Assembly (NCBI GenBank): GCA_027028725.1
Contig: JALVIB010000017.1
Span: 1 to 38,987, forward strand
Source of the DNA: Candidatus Altimarinota bacterium
Lineage (GTDB): Bacteria; Patescibacteriota; Gracilibacteria; UBA4473
Length of the DNA stretch: 38,987 nt
Reading direction: 5' to 3'
Shown here one piece after another: positions 22,917 to 31,529 of this stretch; within the stretch, counting starts at the first letter, position 1, and every line of letters starts with the position of its first letter. A program made the position numbers and the translations under genes. The notes below the pieces were generated by a model that made no database searches, was not told the DNA's origin, and worked only from the letters and a program-made list of their open reading frames with translations.

Positions 22917-23358
22917 ATGAAAAAATATATTAAATCGTCTGCAAAGAAAGTTATCAGGATATGATAAAAATAAATTCAATAATAATTTAGATATTTTATT
23001 TGATGATTTGAATTCAGAAGAATTATATATAGATGGAGTTCCTGAGAAAATTAAAAAAGCTAAAAGTTATGTAAAAAAGAATATAAAGTTTATTTTAGAA
23101 GACAATCGAACATTATCAGATTTAGATGCTAATTTATTGAAAAAGCTGTAAAAGTATTAGATTCTGGTATTGATTTCTTTTCGAATGCAGATAAATATAC
23201 CATTTTAAAGAATAAAAAAAGGAGAACTTACAGGAAATGTTTTTGAAGAACAATTAGGTGCAATTGGTGAAGTAGGGAAGCTTGCTTTGGATGTGATAGA
23301 TTCATTAAAAGGAATAAAAGATTTCCCCTTAGCAATCAGAAATAAATTAAAAAAATAA
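22917..23358 (+). pseudogene. Frameshifted remnant of an AT-rich gene
   Basis: Three overlapping frames give one continuous protein-like reading. An ATG at 22917 opens a short frame, which shifts after a few codons to NRLQRKLSGYDKN ... LDANLLKK (to about 23147); a second shift leads to AVKVLDSGIDFFSNADKYT and a third to GELTGNVFEEQLGAIGEVGKLALDV, ending at TAA 23356-23358. Each shift falls at or near a run of A (AAAAAA near 22920, AAAAA near 23140, AAAAAAA near 23214), so these may be real decay or homopolymer sequencing errors. The product would be about 145 aa, of no recognised family. Composition resembles the AT-rich genes at 2127 and 13429. Confidence 0.65.
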
Positions 23359-23470
23359 AGAAAATAATTTTGAAAATTTCGCGGGATTTTAAACAACCCC
23401 CTCTAGCTCCCCCTTGTCAGGGGGAGAATGGAAGGAATTATTTTTGATTTTCTGCTAAACTTTTCCCGTG

Positions 23471-24019
23471 ATGGAAATTTTTTACAAAGAAAGTAAGCGG
23501 GCGCGGAATGTGCGGATTAAGATTAATTTTTACGGAAAAGTGGAAGTTGTATATCCCGCGAAATTTTTGCTAGGCGGAAAAAAATCCGCGAAAAAATACG
23601 CGGAAAAGTTTGTCGCGCAAAAAATGCCGTGGATTGAAAAACAAGTTGCCAAAATCTCGCGAAAAAACATTAATCCGGTTTTAAAAATAGATTCTCGTGA
23701 ACATTTTTTAATCCACAAACAGCAGGCGCTTGATTTTGTCACGGAGCGCGTGGAGTTTTGGAATCAGAAATATGGTTTCCAATACAACGAAATTCGCGTG
23801 AAAAAACTGAAAAGTAACTGGGGAACTTGTTCGTCAAAAAAAGTTTTAACTTTTAATTACAAAATTTTATTTCTCGCGCCACATGTCGCCGATTATATTG
23901 TCGTGCACGAGATTTGTCATTTGCGGGAAATGAATCATTCCGCGAGATTTTGGGCGCTGGTAGAAAAAGAAATTCCCAACGCGCGGGAACTTCAAAAAAA
24001 TATCGGAGCTTTGGATTAA
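23471..24019 (+). CDS. YgjP/DUF45-like zinc metallopeptidase
   Basis: A 182-aa single-domain protein of the YgjP-like (DUF45) M48-related metallopeptidase family. The zinc motif HEICHLREMNHSARFW supplies the two His of HExxH and a downstream His (about residues 146-156), preceded by KKLKSNWGTCSSKKVLTFNY, the RxxxxRWGSC signature of the family. Its substrate is not known. The ATG at 23471 has a GTG before it; a TAAACT box at 23456-23461 lies 9 nt upstream of the ATG, placing the expected transcript start at or just before it. CGCGGG motifs inside are read as VYPAKFLL and similar. It stands alone between the pseudogene and uvrB. Confidence 0.85.
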   Translation: MEIFYKESKRARNVRIKINFYGKVEVVYPAKFLLGGKKSAKKYAEKFVAQKMPWIEKQVAKISRKNINPVLKIDSREHFLIHKQQALDFVTERVEFWNQKYGFQYNEIRVKKLKSNWGTCSSKKVLTFNYKILFLAPHVADYIVVHEICHLREMNHSARFWALVEKEIPNARELQKNIGALD

Positions 24020-24434
24020 TTTCACGGGATTTTCCTTGCCCTCATTCCCGCGGAAGCGGGAATCTAGACTTTAAAATAATTCCTTAAACTTCCCCCTTGA
24101 GAAAGGGGGATTGAGGGGGATTTGTTAAAAATATTCTTCTTTTCTCTGACTTTTTTTATGAGAAAAAAAGTCAGCAAAAAACTCACCTCGCAGTATTCCA
24201 ATTTCTGAAATAAAACTCTTCAGAATCTAAATTCGCAAACGTTCTCAAAAAATAAACAATAAGTTCACTGTGCGAATTTTACGATTTTTTCAGAGATTAT
24301 TTCTAGAAATTTCCATAGGCGAGGAAAATTGGAATTGATTTAATTATTTTTTCTGAATAAATGCCCCACCGCGAAAATATTCTTGCAAAAAGTTCGTTTT
24401 TTTGTAAGAATCTCCCAGTTATAATTATTTCCCA
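24020..24434. other. Non-coding region with hairpin and candidate structured RNA upstream of uvrB
   Basis: Contains a CCCCCTTGAGAAAGGGGG repeat unit (24081-24120), then a perfect 12-bp hairpin CTGACTTTTTTT (24146-24157)/AAAAAAAGTCAG (24163-24174), then an extended imperfect inverted repeat: ATTCCAATTT (24195-24204) with AAATTGGAAT (24326-24335), and AATTCGCA (24230-24237) with TGCGAATT (24271-24278). CCTCGC (24186-24191) is also complementary to GCGAGG (24319-24324), but in an order that crosses the first stem, so the two are alternative or pseudoknotted. TATAAT at 24420-24425 precedes the uvrB ATG by 9 nt. No ORF. Confidence 0.5.
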
Positions 24435-26462
24435 ATGTCTCAGAAAAAAAGCACCGAAAATCCCCACCGCCTTGCGGGGCACAGCGCGAAATTATTTAAT
24501 TTAGTTTCCGAATTCAAGCCAACTGGTGATCAGCCAGTGGCGATTGAGAAACTAAATCAAGGTTTAAATGATGGCTTGCGTCACCAAACTTTACTCGGGG
24601 CGACGGGGACAGGGAAAACTTTTACTATGGCGAATATTATCGCTAAACAGAATAAACCAACGCTAATTCTCGCGCATAATAAAACGCTGGCGGCGCAACT
24701 TTGTGCGGAGTTTCAGCAGTTTTTTCCCGATAACGCGGTGAATTATTTTGTTTCTTATTACGATTATTACCAGCCAGAGGCGTATATGCCACGAACGGAT
24801 ACTTTCATCGAAAAAGAGGCAACCATTAACGAAGAAATCGCGAAATTTCGGCACGCGGCGACCCAAAATTTGCTGACTAGAAAAGACACAATTATTATTT
24901 CCTCAGTTTCTTGTATTTACGGAATTGGGAGTCGCGAAGATTACGAAAACGCCGCTTTTACAATTAAAAATGGGGAAGAATATCCGCGAAAAGAGTTTCT
25001 GAAAAAGTTAGTTGATATGCGTTACGAACGCGTTAAAGCAGATTTTTCGCGGGGAACTTTTGAAGTTTTGGGCGATGTTATCACAATTTTCCCGCCAGGT
25101 GGAGATATCGCTTACCAGCTGGAATTTTGGGGCGATTCTTTAGACAAAATTTCAGAAATTGACGCTTTTACGAGCGAAGTTTTTCGCGAGTTAGACGAAA
25201 TAACTCTTTTCCCCGCGAAACATAATATTACTTCTCCCGCGAAAGTTGAGCAGGCGATTGCCAAAATTGAAGCCGAGCTAAAATCCCGCGAAAAACAGCT
25301 TCGCGATATGGGAAACCCGTTGGCGGCGCACCGCCTTCACCAGCGAACGATGTATGATATTGAAATGTTGCGTGAAACGGGCTACATTTCCGGTATTGAG
25401 AACTACACGCGATATTTAAACAATACGCCAGAAGGCGCTCCACCGACAACTTTAATCGACTTTTTTCCAGACGATTTTTTATGTTTTGTTGATGAATCGC
25501 ACATTACGATTCCGCAAATTGGCGGAATGTATAACGGAAATTTGTCGCGAAAACAGACCTTGATTGAGCACGGGTTTCGGCTTCCTTCGGCGATGGATAA
25601 TCGTCCGTTAAAATTCGCGGAATTTGAGCAAAAAATCAAACAAGCCATTTATGTTTCCGCGACTCCGGGGAAATATGAGTATGAGCATTGTCCAAAAGAC
25701 CAAATTGTCGAGCAGATTATTCGGCCGACGGGATTGCTTGATCCAAAAATCGATGTTCGTCCGACCGAAAACCAGATTGACGATTTAATGAACGAAATTG
25801 ACGCAACAATTAAGAAAGGATTTCGTGTGCTTTTGACGACCGTCACCAAGAAATCGGCCGAAGATCTCGCGGAATATTTAATCGAAAACGGAATTCGCGC
25901 GAAATATTTGCATTCGGAAATTCAGACTTTTGAGCGCGTGGAAATTTTGACAGAGTTGCGAAAAGGAACGATTGATGTGGTAGTCGGAATTAATCTTTTG
26001 CGGGAAGGATTAGATTTGCCGGAAGTGGCTTTAATCGGAATTTTGGACGCTGATAAACGCGGATTTTTGCGGTCGCGAGATGCGATGCTTCAAATTATCG
26101 GACGAGCGGCGCGAAACGAGGAAGGTCGCGTGATTATGTATGCGGACACAATGACCGAGGCGATGCAAGAAGCCATTTCCGAGACAAATCGACGGCGCGC
26201 GATTCAGGAAGCGTATAACAAAAAACACGGAATTACGCCGAAGACAATTATCAAAAAAATTGTAGATATTTCTAAAGACTTGTCCGGCGGAAAACCGCGA
26301 AATTTTGAAAAACTCACAAAGAGCGACCAAATCGGACAAATGATTGTTGAACTTGAATTAGAGATGGACATTGCAACCAAAAACCTTGATTTTGAGCGCG
26401 CGGCAGCACTGCGTGATCAAATTGAGGAGTTGGAGGAAAGATTAAGGAAGATGAAGCGGTAA
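24435..26462 (+). CDS. uvrB: Excinuclease ABC subunit B
   Basis: Damage-verification helicase of nucleotide excision repair, working with UvrA and UvrC; 675 aa, full length. After residue 17 the family start FNLVSEFKPTGDQPVAIEKL appears. Walker A GATGTGKT is at residues about 55-62, the beta-hairpin YYDYYQPEAYMP follows, then DESHITIPQIGGMYNGN, helicase motifs GRAARN and GINLLREGLDLPEV, and a C-terminal UVR domain (AAALRDQIEELEERL) for UvrC contact. The first 16 residues contain a CCACCGCCTTGCGGGGCACAG palindromic repeat (24463-24484, read HRLAGHSAK) not found in other UvrB proteins. CGCGGG motifs occur more rarely than in nearby genes, at lower-conservation sites. Confidence 0.97.
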   Translation: MSQKKSTENPHRLAGHSAKLFNLVSEFKPTGDQPVAIEKLNQGLNDGLRHQTLLGATGTGKTFTMANIIAKQNKPTLILAHNKTLAAQLCAEFQQFFPDNAVNYFVSYYDYYQPEAYMPRTDTFIEKEATINEEIAKFRHAATQNLLTRKDTIIISSVSCIYGIGSREDYENAAFTIKNGEEYPRKEFLKKLVDMRYERVKADFSRGTFEVLGDVITIFPPGGDIAYQLEFWGDSLDKISEIDAFTSEVFRELDEITLFPAKHNITSPAKVEQAIAKIEAELKSREKQLRDMGNPLAAHRLHQRTMYDIEMLRETGYISGIENYTRYLNNTPEGAPPTTLIDFFPDDFLCFVDESHITIPQIGGMYNGNLSRKQTLIEHGFRLPSAMDNRPLKFAEFEQKIKQAIYVSATPGKYEYEHCPKDQIVEQIIRPTGLLDPKIDVRPTENQIDDLMNEIDATIKKGFRVLLTTVTKKSAEDLAEYLIENGIRAKYLHSEIQTFERVEILTELRKGTIDVVVGINLLREGLDLPEVALIGILDADKRGFLRSRDAMLQIIGRAARNEEGRVIMYADTMTEAMQEAISETNRRRAIQEAYNKKHGITPKTIIKKIVDISKDLSGGKPRNFEKLTKSDQIGQMIVELELEMDIATKNLDFERAAALRDQIEELEERLRKMKR

Positions 26463-26584
26463 AATTTTCGCGGGAAATTTTTAGAAATTAATAGTTAAAA
26501 GTTAAGAGTTAATAATTATTTTTCGTGGGAAGATAAAGAGGGAGGACTCCCATATAAGTGGGAAAATCCCGCGAAATTTTTCTC

Positions 26585-26725
26585 GTCATTGCGATCCCGT
26601 CTTGCGGGGGTGGCAATCTCCTTCCTTTTCTATTCCTTCTTATCGCGGAATACATAATTTTTATGGAAAAAATTTGAAGTAGATTGCCACGGTCGTTCCG
26701 CTCCGCTATACTCCCTCGCAATGAC
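26585..26725. mobile_element. MITE-like element with GTCATTGCGA terminal inverted repeats
   Basis: The left end GTCATTGCGA (26585-26594) and right end TCGCAATGAC (26716-26725) are perfect inverted repeats. Inside, GGCAATCT (26612-26619) and AGATTGCC (26681-26688) form a second inverted pair. No coding capacity. A degenerate relative lies at 38701-38801. Confidence 0.75.
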
Positions 26726-26735
26726 AATTTTTTAA

Positions 26736-27572
26736 TTAAACCATTAACAATCCCCAATACCAATCAATAATTTCTTGCCCACTGTGTAGGAATAATAACA
26801 AGCTTGGCATCAAAAAAGCGCCCATCGGTAAAGCGAGTTTTCCAGAAATTCGCGGGATTTTTTTCGCGAGTTTTTTTTGAAATATCAAAATTGGCAAAGC
26901 GACGATAGTTCCAAGAATGTAGGCGACAAATAAAGATCCGAGTAAAAGTTTCCAGCCGAGTAAAATTCCCATCAGCGCGCCAAATTCAAAATCTCCTTGT
27001 CCAACTCCTTCGCGTTTTAATAAAATTTTTGTGCCCCAAAATTGTAAATAATAAAACAAAAATCCCGCGAAACCTCCGATTAAATAAAGCGAATAATCTG
27101 CTCCGTTGTAAACTTTCCAGCCCGCCCAGAGAATCGCGATAAAAATCGCGGGAAACGAGATACGGCGGTCAACTTCCATGAATTTTAAGTCGTAAAAGAA
27201 AAGAATTAAAATCAGAAAAACGGAAGTTATTAAAAAGATGAAATCTATGTCAAAAAATACCCCCGCGGAGCGGGGCGCGGCGTGAAAAAATTTTTCTGCG
27301 AAAATATAGAATGTTATAGCGAAAGTAAGCTCTACTAACGGATAAAAAAACGGGATTTTTTTTCCACAATTTTTGCACATTCCACGCTGACAGAGCCAAG
27401 AAAAAATTGGGATAAGGGAGAGTGCGGAAAGTTTTTTTTGGCATTTCGGACACTTGCTTCGTCCCGCGAAAATTCCCGATTCATCGAAATGTAATCGCCA
27501 AATCAGCATTGTCGAAAAACTTCCGAGCATAGCTCCGAGGATGGCAAAAAGGATTGGATAAAGATTATTCAT
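26736..27572 (-). CDS. Type IV prepilin peptidase (A24 aspartic protease)
   Basis: Integral-membrane aspartic peptidase/N-methyltransferase that cleaves leader peptides of type IV pilins and pseudopilins at G|F; 278 aa from the ATG at 27572. The N-terminus LFAILGAMLGSFSTMLIWRL is the family start, followed by a cytoplasmic zinc-binding pair of CxxC motifs (CPKC and CKNC). The catalytic aspartates are in FYDLKFMEVDRRISF and GQGDFEFGALMG. A CGCGGG motif encodes GGFAGFLFYY inside a helix. A TAAAAT box 7 nt before the ATG suggests a leaderless start. It would process the pilin-like protein at 37963. Confidence 0.93.
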   Translation of the reverse strand: MNNLYPILFAILGAMLGSFSTMLIWRLHFDESGIFAGRSKCPKCQKKLSALSLIPIFSWLCQRGMCKNCGKKIPFFYPLVELTFAITFYIFAEKFFHAAPRSAGVFFDIDFIFLITSVFLILILFFYDLKFMEVDRRISFPAIFIAILWAGWKVYNGADYSLYLIGGFAGFLFYYLQFWGTKILLKREGVGQGDFEFGALMGILLGWKLLLGSLFVAYILGTIVALPILIFQKKLAKKIPRISGKLALPMGAFLMPSLLLFLHSGQEIIDWYWGLLMV

Positions 27573-27634
27573 TGGTTGGATTTTAGTAGTTTGTAAATAA
27601 AAATGCGAAAATTTCGCGGGATTTTCAAAAATCG

Positions 27635-27747
27635 TTGTCATCTCGACCGATGAATTTAAGCTTAAAAACAGAGTAGTGGAGAGATCTCAACAAAAGATTT
27701 CTCCATTCTGTCCTAACACAAGTTTTAACTTCCAGTCGAAATGACAA
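27635..27747. mobile_element. Second MITE-like element with TTGTCATCTCGACCGA ends
   Basis: Left end TTGTCATCTCGACCGA and right end AGTCGAAATGACAA are inverted. The interior has GAGAGATCTC and a degenerate palindrome pair (TTAAGCTTAA near 27654; AAGTTTTAACTT near 27720). It is related to the element at 15138-15286. Confidence 0.7.
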
Positions 27748-27822
27748 AGGAAAAAACTTCGCGGGAATTTTTGAGAAATCACCCCCCGCCCTCTTTGAAA
27801 AAAGAGGGAGCCAAAAGAATTT

Positions 27823-28794
27823 TTACGAACAAAACTTCACAATAAATTTTTCTACTGCGAGTTCTAATTCGCCAGTATCATTACTAGTTGATTGGATTCC
27901 ACCGGTTTTGATTTTCATATCAATATCAAAAAGGGCGTCATACATCATCTCAATTTTTTCCCGCGAAAAATTACGCGATAAAGGAAGTGTTTTTTTGACT
28001 GTAAAAGGATGTAGTTTGGTTTCCTGCGCAATATCTCGTTCAGATAAATTTCTTTCCAATCCCTCAATAATTTGAGCGTGAATACGGATTTCCCGCTGAA
28101 CCATCGAAAAAATTTGTTGTACTGGCGTGCCACTAATTAATAAATCGCGGAATTTTTGAATTGCTCCCTGCGCATTGCATCTACTCATATTTGTCAGAAA
28201 ATCCCAAATTTCCAGCTGGGGATTGGGCAAAGTCAGAGTTTCGATAAAATCCCGCGAAATTTCTCCATTTCCTGCGGAAATAAGTTTTTTTATCTCACTT
28301 GATAAGCGCCATAAATCGTCTCCACATCGTTGCCAAAGTTGGCGGGCATTTTCCCGCGAAATTTTGCCACCTTCTTGTGCCGTAAACTTCTCAATCCAGC
28401 GAATAAGCTCGTTTTCGGCGAGTTTTTCAAATTTTTCGGTGCGCGCCTTAGCCAATAAAAATTTAGAAAATTTTGTCCGTTTATCTAACTTCGGCGCAAC
28501 AATCATCAGCGAACATTCCGCCTCGTAGTCAGGGAGTTTTTCAAAAAACTTTTTTTTCGCGGATTTTTCATATTTCTCCGCGTCCCAAAAGTTTTCGCAA
28601 ACAATTAAGCGTTTTCCACCAAACAAATTCGGCGTGAAAACAGAGTTTTCCAAATCAGCGTAAGTGTCCTCCTTGCCAAACAAAACAATTTCTCCGTCAG
28701 GATATTTCTCGCGAAATTTTTGTTTATAGAATTTTAACCGATTACTTAATCGGTAGGAATCTTCGCCAGTTAGTAGAACTAGGTTTTTTATCAT
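27823..28794 (-). CDS. holA: DNA polymerase III subunit delta
   Basis: Clamp-loader delta subunit, opening the sliding clamp in replication; 323 aa, typical length. N-terminal domain start LVLLTGEDSYRLSNRLKFYKQKF (the family FxGxDxYxxxxxL pattern), a LFGGKRLIVCENF clamp-contact strand, a lid region ending in IRWIEKFTAQEG, and a C-terminal helical collar (QIFSMVQREIRIHAQI ... HPFTVKKTLPLSRNFS). CGCGGG motifs are read as KISREN, EISRDF and NFSREK, in loops between helices. A TATAAT (28811-28806, minus strand) lies 11 nt upstream of the start. Convergent with no partner gene; the gap to the next gene has repeats. Confidence 0.9.
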   Translation of the reverse strand: MIKNLVLLTGEDSYRLSNRLKFYKQKFREKYPDGEIVLFGKEDTYADLENSVFTPNLFGGKRLIVCENFWDAEKYEKSAKKKFFEKLPDYEAECSLMIVAPKLDKRTKFSKFLLAKARTEKFEKLAENELIRWIEKFTAQEGGKISRENARQLWQRCGDDLWRLSSEIKKLISAGNGEISRDFIETLTLPNPQLEIWDFLTNMSRCNAQGAIQKFRDLLISGTPVQQIFSMVQREIRIHAQIIEGLERNLSERDIAQETKLHPFTVKKTLPLSRNFSREKIEMMYDALFDIDMKIKTGGIQSTSNDTGELELAVEKFIVKFCS

Positions 28795-28867
28795 TTTTCT
28801 AGTTTATTATAGGAAAAACGATTGATTTGGAAAATTTCCCGCGAAATTTTGGCATTGTCCTTTGATA

Positions 28868-28984
28868 GCGGGATTAATTCCTTCAACCGCTCGTTTCTTG
28901 CGGGAAGTCATTTAATCGCGGGATTTGCAACCTGTTTTTTTAATCCTCAAAATTCTTGTATTTTTTCGCGGGATTTCCTAAACT
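28868..28984. promoter_or_regulatory. Hairpin repeat and promoter upstream of the exported-protein gene
   Basis: A repeat unit at 28868-28925 contains the stem CCGC-TCGTTTCTT-GCGG and recurs at 36979-37036 as CAGC-TCGTTCCTC-GCTG; the stem bases change together. Next a promoter TTGTAT (28956-28961), 17-bp spacer holding TTTTTCGCGGGATTTCC (28962-28978) and TAAACT (28979-28984). A tiny frame ATGAAAATAATAAAC starts at 28989, reads eight codons and ends in TGA overlapping the main ATG. Confidence 0.55.
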
Positions 28985-29011
28985 TAATATGAAAATAATA
29001 AACAAACAAAA

Positions 29012-31393
29012 ATGAATTTTCGTAAATGGTCGCTTTCAGTTCTAATATTCTTTTGTGGAGCTACTTTTTTTAATCTAGCCAATGCTTTGACCTTGAAAAG
29101 TTATTCGGTCTCTCGGGCGAATATTGCTGTTATGAAAAATGATGATCCGAATGTTTTTCAAGTGAGAGTTTGGGCGGACAATATGGCTCAAGCGCAAAAA
29201 GTTTTGCTCCAAATAATTGATAAAAATGGAGCGGCAGTTTTTGAGCAAGAAAATCCCGCGAAATTTTCTGAGCGCAAACCAACACAGCTTGATGTTGATT
29301 TTGCAGTAGATTTAACCAAAAACAAATTAGCGGGTGATTATAAATTGAAAGCAGGCATTTTTAACGAAGACGGACAAAAGATTGCTTGGGCAGAGCTTCC
29401 GCGAAATTTCGCGGGGAATTCGGTTAGTTCGGAGATTTCTGATTTAAAAATTAAAGCTGATAAAGATTTAGTGAAAGGGAGTGTGCAATTTAAAAATAAC
29501 GGGGAAGCGGGCGATTTTGTCGCGAAAATTGATGTTTATAAAGACAACAATCAAAAAGAGTATGTCGGGACATATTCATCAGAAATCATTTCTGTCGGAG
29601 CGGGCGAAGAGTTGGGAATTCCTTTTACTTTTGCGAAACCAGCAGCCCCGCAACTTTATAATGTAAAAGTGGGGATAGTTCAAAATAATCAAGCGGTTAC
29701 AGGAAAATTGGCGGGAAGTTTTTTGGTAGAAGGAGATTTTGGAGAATTTTATTCACTAGCAATTTCTCCACAAAAGTATTTCAAAAAAGGAGACACGGCG
29801 ACAATTGAGTTTACCGGATCAACGACCACAGATAAAGAAACTCCACTTAGCGTGGAAATTAATGTTAAAAATGAGGCGGGAATGGCTTTGCAAAAAATAA
29901 TTAATGTTATGCCAGAGGATGCTTTGGGAAATTTCGCGGGAAAAGAGATGTTTTTAGTTACCGAAGGATCAAAAAAATTGTTTGTAGAAGCAATTTTGTG
30001 GCAAGGAAATAATGAGTTAGGGAGAATTTCTAAGGCTACCAAAGAATTTGCGAAACCAAAAGAAATTGGATTTATCAATAAAATCAAAGAACTAAAATCC
30101 CGCGAAAATTTATCAACAGCGGATAAATACAAAATTATTGCCGTTTTGATTGTAATTGTTTTGGCAATCATCATCTTTATTCGCGGGCTAGTGCGCGCTA
30201 ATAAAGGGAAAAACTTCTTTATTTTCTTCTGTTTGATTTTGGCTAGTGGGACAGCTTTTGCTAATGTTAAAATATATTATCCTCAGCCTGATGAAATTTA
30301 TAGCAATCATTCAAATTCTGATCCAAAATTGCAATTCAATGAAATTGGATTCATGGGAAGAATTACATCGAATCAAGGAGGATTATTGCCTAATGACGGA
30401 AAAGTCGTCAATTACGAGGTTACAATTGGTGGAGATGAAAATGGGGTAGGTGGTGATACTGCCGGGACTGGTAGCTTTACCATGACAGATGGTGGGAATG
30501 AAATCTATAAATTTTCGTTTAAAATTCCTGATGGGTTTACACAAGGGAAGTGGAATGTTCATGTTAGATTTTATGGGACAGATGTTAATGCTCGTCTAGA
30601 TGATTTAGGAATAGGAACTTCTGGAGTAGATGATGATATTGAGTTTAACGGAGTTGGTAGTGGTAATAAGATTATTATTGATGGGGCTGCTCCGAATGTA
30701 GATTTTGGGTTTTCTGGAGATAATTATAATAGTTTAACAAAATTTGCTAATAATACATTTAGAATGAAGCCGAAATGTGATGATAATCTTGCAAAGTGTT
30801 ATAGAAATTTCGCGAGCTTTCCGGTAACAGGAAATTTCTGTGATCCTGCTGAAAATTCTGATCATAAGGCTATCTGTAAGGATTCTAGTGGTACTGCTGT
30901 CCGCGTTCATAAGTTTAAAATCTGTGACAGAGCGGGAAATTGCAATACGAGATCCGCGGGAATTAATTTTTTTGATCCAGTGAAGCCGACAATGGGGAAT
31001 TTAGTTTTTAAACTACCTGATGGAAGAAAAATAGTTTTAGGAAACAACAATGTGTCAGCTGAATATACCAATAATCTTATTCTAAAAAATGTAGAAGATC
31101 CCGCGACCGGGACTTTGTCTGATCCAAACATTGTCCTTGATGACTATGTTTGTAATAATAGTAATGAATTCTCACTAGATGATTCCAATAAAGTTTGTGT
31201 TGAAAATTTTATAAATTGTGCAACAGGGCCATGGAGTCATGGATATTGTACTTGGGATGACATAAATAATGTTTATGTTGGGCCAGTTGTTAATTGTCCA
31301 AATGGAACAACTTATAACAGTACAACTAATGAGTGTGATCCAAGTTGTTATCACGATAGGTTCCCATATTGTTTTGCAGTAGAACCTGAATAA
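29012..31393 (+). CDS. Large exported surface protein with two exported halves
   Basis: A 793-aa protein I cannot assign to a family. A signal peptide (about residues 1-26, ending in NLANALT) is followed by beta-rich, Ig-like segments, then a transmembrane helix at about 373-396 (YKIIAVLIVIVLAIIIFIRGLV). Directly after it a second signal-peptide-like stretch (KNFFIFFCLILASGTAFANVKIYYPQP) opens a second half of about 380 residues, rich in Asn, Gly, Asp and Cys (pairs such as CDDNLAKC, CKDSSG, CDRAGNC, YCTW) ending in a small Cys-rich tail. The layout suggests a fusion of two exported proteins. CGCGGG motifs are common in the first half and rare in the second. A rho-independent terminator follows. 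Confidence 0.7.
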   Translation: MNFRKWSLSVLIFFCGATFFNLANALTLKSYSVSRANIAVMKNDDPNVFQVRVWADNMAQAQKVLLQIIDKNGAAVFEQENPAKFSERKPTQLDVDFAVDLTKNKLAGDYKLKAGIFNEDGQKIAWAELPRNFAGNSVSSEISDLKIKADKDLVKGSVQFKNNGEAGDFVAKIDVYKDNNQKEYVGTYSSEIISVGAGEELGIPFTFAKPAAPQLYNVKVGIVQNNQAVTGKLAGSFLVEGDFGEFYSLAISPQKYFKKGDTATIEFTGSTTTDKETPLSVEINVKNEAGMALQKIINVMPEDALGNFAGKEMFLVTEGSKKLFVEAILWQGNNELGRISKATKEFAKPKEIGFINKIKELKSRENLSTADKYKIIAVLIVIVLAIIIFIRGLVRANKGKNFFIFFCLILASGTAFANVKIYYPQPDEIYSNHSNSDPKLQFNEIGFMGRITSNQGGLLPNDGKVVNYEVTIGGDENGVGGDTAGTGSFTMTDGGNEIYKFSFKIPDGFTQGKWNVHVRFYGTDVNARLDDLGIGTSGVDDDIEFNGVGSGNKIIIDGAAPNVDFGFSGDNYNSLTKFANNTFRMKPKCDDNLAKCYRNFASFPVTGNFCDPAENSDHKAICKDSSGTAVRVHKFKICDRAGNCNTRSAGINFFDPVKPTMGNLVFKLPDGRKIVLGNNNVSAEYTNNLILKNVEDPATGTLSDPNIVLDDYVCNNSNEFSLDDSNKVCVENFINCATGPWSHGYCTWDDINNVYVGPVVNCPNGTTYNSTTNECDPSCYHDRFPYCFAVEPE

Positions 31394-31428
31394 GATAAAA
31401 ATCCCGCGAAATTTTTACCTCAGACAAT

Positions 31429-31457
31429 AAAAAAGCGCTCTTGCGGAGCGCTTTTTT
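31429..31457. terminator. Bidirectional rho-independent terminator
   Basis: The stem AAAAAAGCGCTC (31429-31440), loop TTGCG and GAGCGCTTTTTT (31446-31457) end both the plus-strand exported-protein gene and the minus-strand dnaK transcript, which converge here. Confidence 0.92.
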
Positions 31458-31480
31458 GAGTTCTTTCATTTTTTAAACTA

Positions 31481-31515
31481 CCTCACCCCAGCCCTCTCCT
31501 AGAAGGAGAGGGAGG
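31481..31515. repeat. Palindromic element (CTCTCCTAGAAGGAGAG), intergenic
   Basis: A full copy of the family between the terminator and the dnaK stop codon. Confidence 0.85.
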
Positions 31516-31529
31516 CGAAAGGAATATTT

